Below, in pieces: positions 62,601 to 64,000 of a DNA stretch of 64,000 bases (position 1 is the first letter of the stretch; each line of letters opens with the position of its first letter). A model generated the notes under the pieces. That model searched no databases and was not told the DNA's origin. It worked only from the letters and a program-made list of their open reading frames with translations. The position numbers and the translations under genes are program-made. This DNA is from Antedon bifida (lineage: Eukaryota; Echinodermata; Crinoidea; Comatulida; Antedonidae). The stretch lies in NCBI GenBank assembly GCA_963402885.1, contig OY727093.1, positions 20,025,409 through 20,089,408 on the forward strand, given 5' to 3'.

Positions 62601-62689
62601 ATTCAATCGAAACCAACAGCGATATTTACCGCCACTAACAGGTTTGATACAAACAAAGCCAGGACTGTTTAAAGAACCTTGATTGGTCC

Positions 62690-63556
62690 TGTCACGACAA
62701 ATAATTATGGTCCGGTGCCAAAATCGGTCCGGCCGGACCAGTTTTGGCTCTAAATAGTTGGCCAAAAGTAGTCCGCCACTGCCAAAATCGGTCCGGGTTT
62801 TTCTTTTGTCAATTTTATTAAAATTCTAGGCCTATGACTTGTTTTAAGTGGTTTTTGTCTAGAAAAAATATCCAATAGTGAGTATATCTCATTCAATAAA
62901 TGCACAAAATTAACAATTTTGCAAAAAACAAAGACCTTGTCCAACAACGGATTTCGTCCAAATTTCAGACTGTCCCACATTCACGTGAATGTGTATGGGA
63001 CGCCTATATTGCCTTTTACACCTGCTATTCTTAAACAGTGATATTATGAGCGCAATGAACAACGTTTATACGTTTGTTTAACAAGATAGAAGATATATTT
63101 AGTGTCAATTATGGAAATAAGAAAGGAAAATTGTTTTTTCCTGATTTTAAAACTATAGTAAATATACATACCTAGATGGAAAAAAAAACCAAAAAGGGTT
63201 AAAATATAAGGTTGCACAATTAATGAATCATAGGTCAGGGAGTTTTTGAAGTTTAGTTAAAATTACATACTAAACATGTGCCCAGAGGACACTTGCGTTT
63301 ATTAAAACCGTGTATGGATGTGCATACAGAACACGTACAGTGTTAATTTTTATCAATATAAACATTACCAGTAGAGTAAAATTGCGATCATATTGTGACT
63401 ATACTAAACTCTTTCTTATTTGCGACCAATTTGTCACACCATATTTAAGCAAGGTCGGGTCATATTTAGCGGCCAAAAGCAGTCCTGCCACCCGGACCAG
63501 TTTTATCCAGGCCGGACCCAATTTGGCAACCAAAATCGGTCCACAGGACCGATTTT
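62690..63556. mobile_element. Word-array element, AAATCGGTCC type
   Basis: The left array (62693-62800) contains GCCAAAATCGGTCCGGCC, GGACCAGTTTTGG and GCCAAAATCGGTCCGGG. The right array (63455-63556) has GGCCAAAAGCAGTCC, GGACCAGTTTTATCC, CCAAAATCGGTCC and AGGACCGATTTTCC. The 650 bp between has no recognisable ORF. Confidence 0.55.
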
Positions 63557-64000
63557 CCATTCCATTCCGTTCCATTATAGGCCTAGCCTAGTTTATAATT
63601 GATTTCTACTAGCCTTGACCTAGGCCTAGGCCTATATCATATGACGTTACAGTAGCCTACTACTACTAGCTAAACCGCTAGGTAGGCCTATAGGCTAGGC
63701 CCTAAGTAATTTCTAATGTTCGGCTAACCCAGGCCTAGAGAACGTAGGCCTGGCAGTGGTACTACTTTACAGTTACCTTCAAAACAAAGGGATCAAAGTT
63801 GTACTCTGTAGGCTGTCCAGGTCATTTGTGTGTGAATGAGTATTCGATTATATTCTTGGTTGTTGTGTTGGTCCCGTTTTGTGTTGTGTTGTCGTCGTTG
63901 CTATGACATTTTCTCGAATCCAGGACGATTCGGCCCGCATTGAGACGATTCGGTCCACTTTTGGGCCGAAGAAACGTATCACTCACACACTAGCCTAGGC
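63557..64000. other. TAGGCCTA-rich DNA and a GACGATTCGG word pair
   Basis: CTAGGCCTAGGCCTA and close variants recur at 63575-63750. CAGGACGATTCGGCCCGCAT and GAGACGATTCGGTCC at 63922-63956 look like the edge of another word-array element. No gene is seen. Confidence 0.4.

Overview
The window is AT-rich animal (metazoan) nuclear DNA. It holds two split host genes with canonical GT-AG introns and a very dense load of nested, mostly decayed transposable elements. The TAGGCCTA-type words, CR1/L2-like LINEs carrying PHD fingers, SGNH esterases or 2A-like peptides, and Tx1 and DIRS-like retroelements suggest a marine invertebrate deuterostome, probably an echinoderm. That assignment is inference; the species cannot be read from the sequence.

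Host genes. On the + strand, five exons (7944-8072, 10647-10813, 16940-17048, 17208-17363, 20551-20670) encode the last 226 residues of ATIC (PurH), the bifunctional enzyme of the last two steps of IMP synthesis; a polyadenylation signal lies at 20815. The upstream exons lie outside the window, so 1-7943 is presumably ATIC intron. On the - strand, four coding exons (44827-44717, 39470-39248, 36466-36417, 32490-32341) encode a complete 177-residue FAIM, with a probable 5' leader exon at about 46805-46624. The two genes converge tail to tail.

Layout. 1-7.9 kb: ATIC intron with LINE fragments, a Helentron-like element and a palindrome-word repeat. 7.9-20.7 kb: ATIC exons; the introns contain a tRNA-derived SINE, a DIRS-like scrap, a nearly full-length Tx1-clade LINE (11.9-16.5 kb), an internally deleted CR1-like LINE and a truncated Helentron-like copy. 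20.7-32.3 kb: intergenic; a 1.6 kb Helentron-like element, then a - strand two-ORF LINE (23.59-31.3 kb) whose ORF1 carries a 2A-like peptide and whose ORF2 is split by a 3.2 kb inverted-repeat transposon built on TATACG palindromes. 32.3-46.9 kb: FAIM, with introns full of Helentron-like elements, TTAA-target elements and small word-array elements. 47-49.5 kb: a composite repeat carrying a LINE C-terminus and a SINE. 49.5-60.6 kb: a CR1-group LINE (esterase, endonuclease, reverse transcriptase) interrupted by two nested Helentron-like copies and by a 3.67 kb inverted-repeat element that contains another Helentron-like copy. 60.6-64 kb: word-array elements and TAGGCCTA-rich DNA.

The most unusual signal is a set of inverted-repeat elements whose ends are arrays of one short word, a different word in each family (TATACG, TACGGTA, AACCGGTTA, AAGTCGGCCC, ACTCGTACCC, AAATCGGTCC, TGGGACCA, GACGATTCGG). 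The second is a Helentron-like family for which nested insertions allow the empty TT target site to be reconstructed exactly. No prokaryotic genes, CRISPR arrays, rRNA genes or convincing intact tRNA genes were seen.
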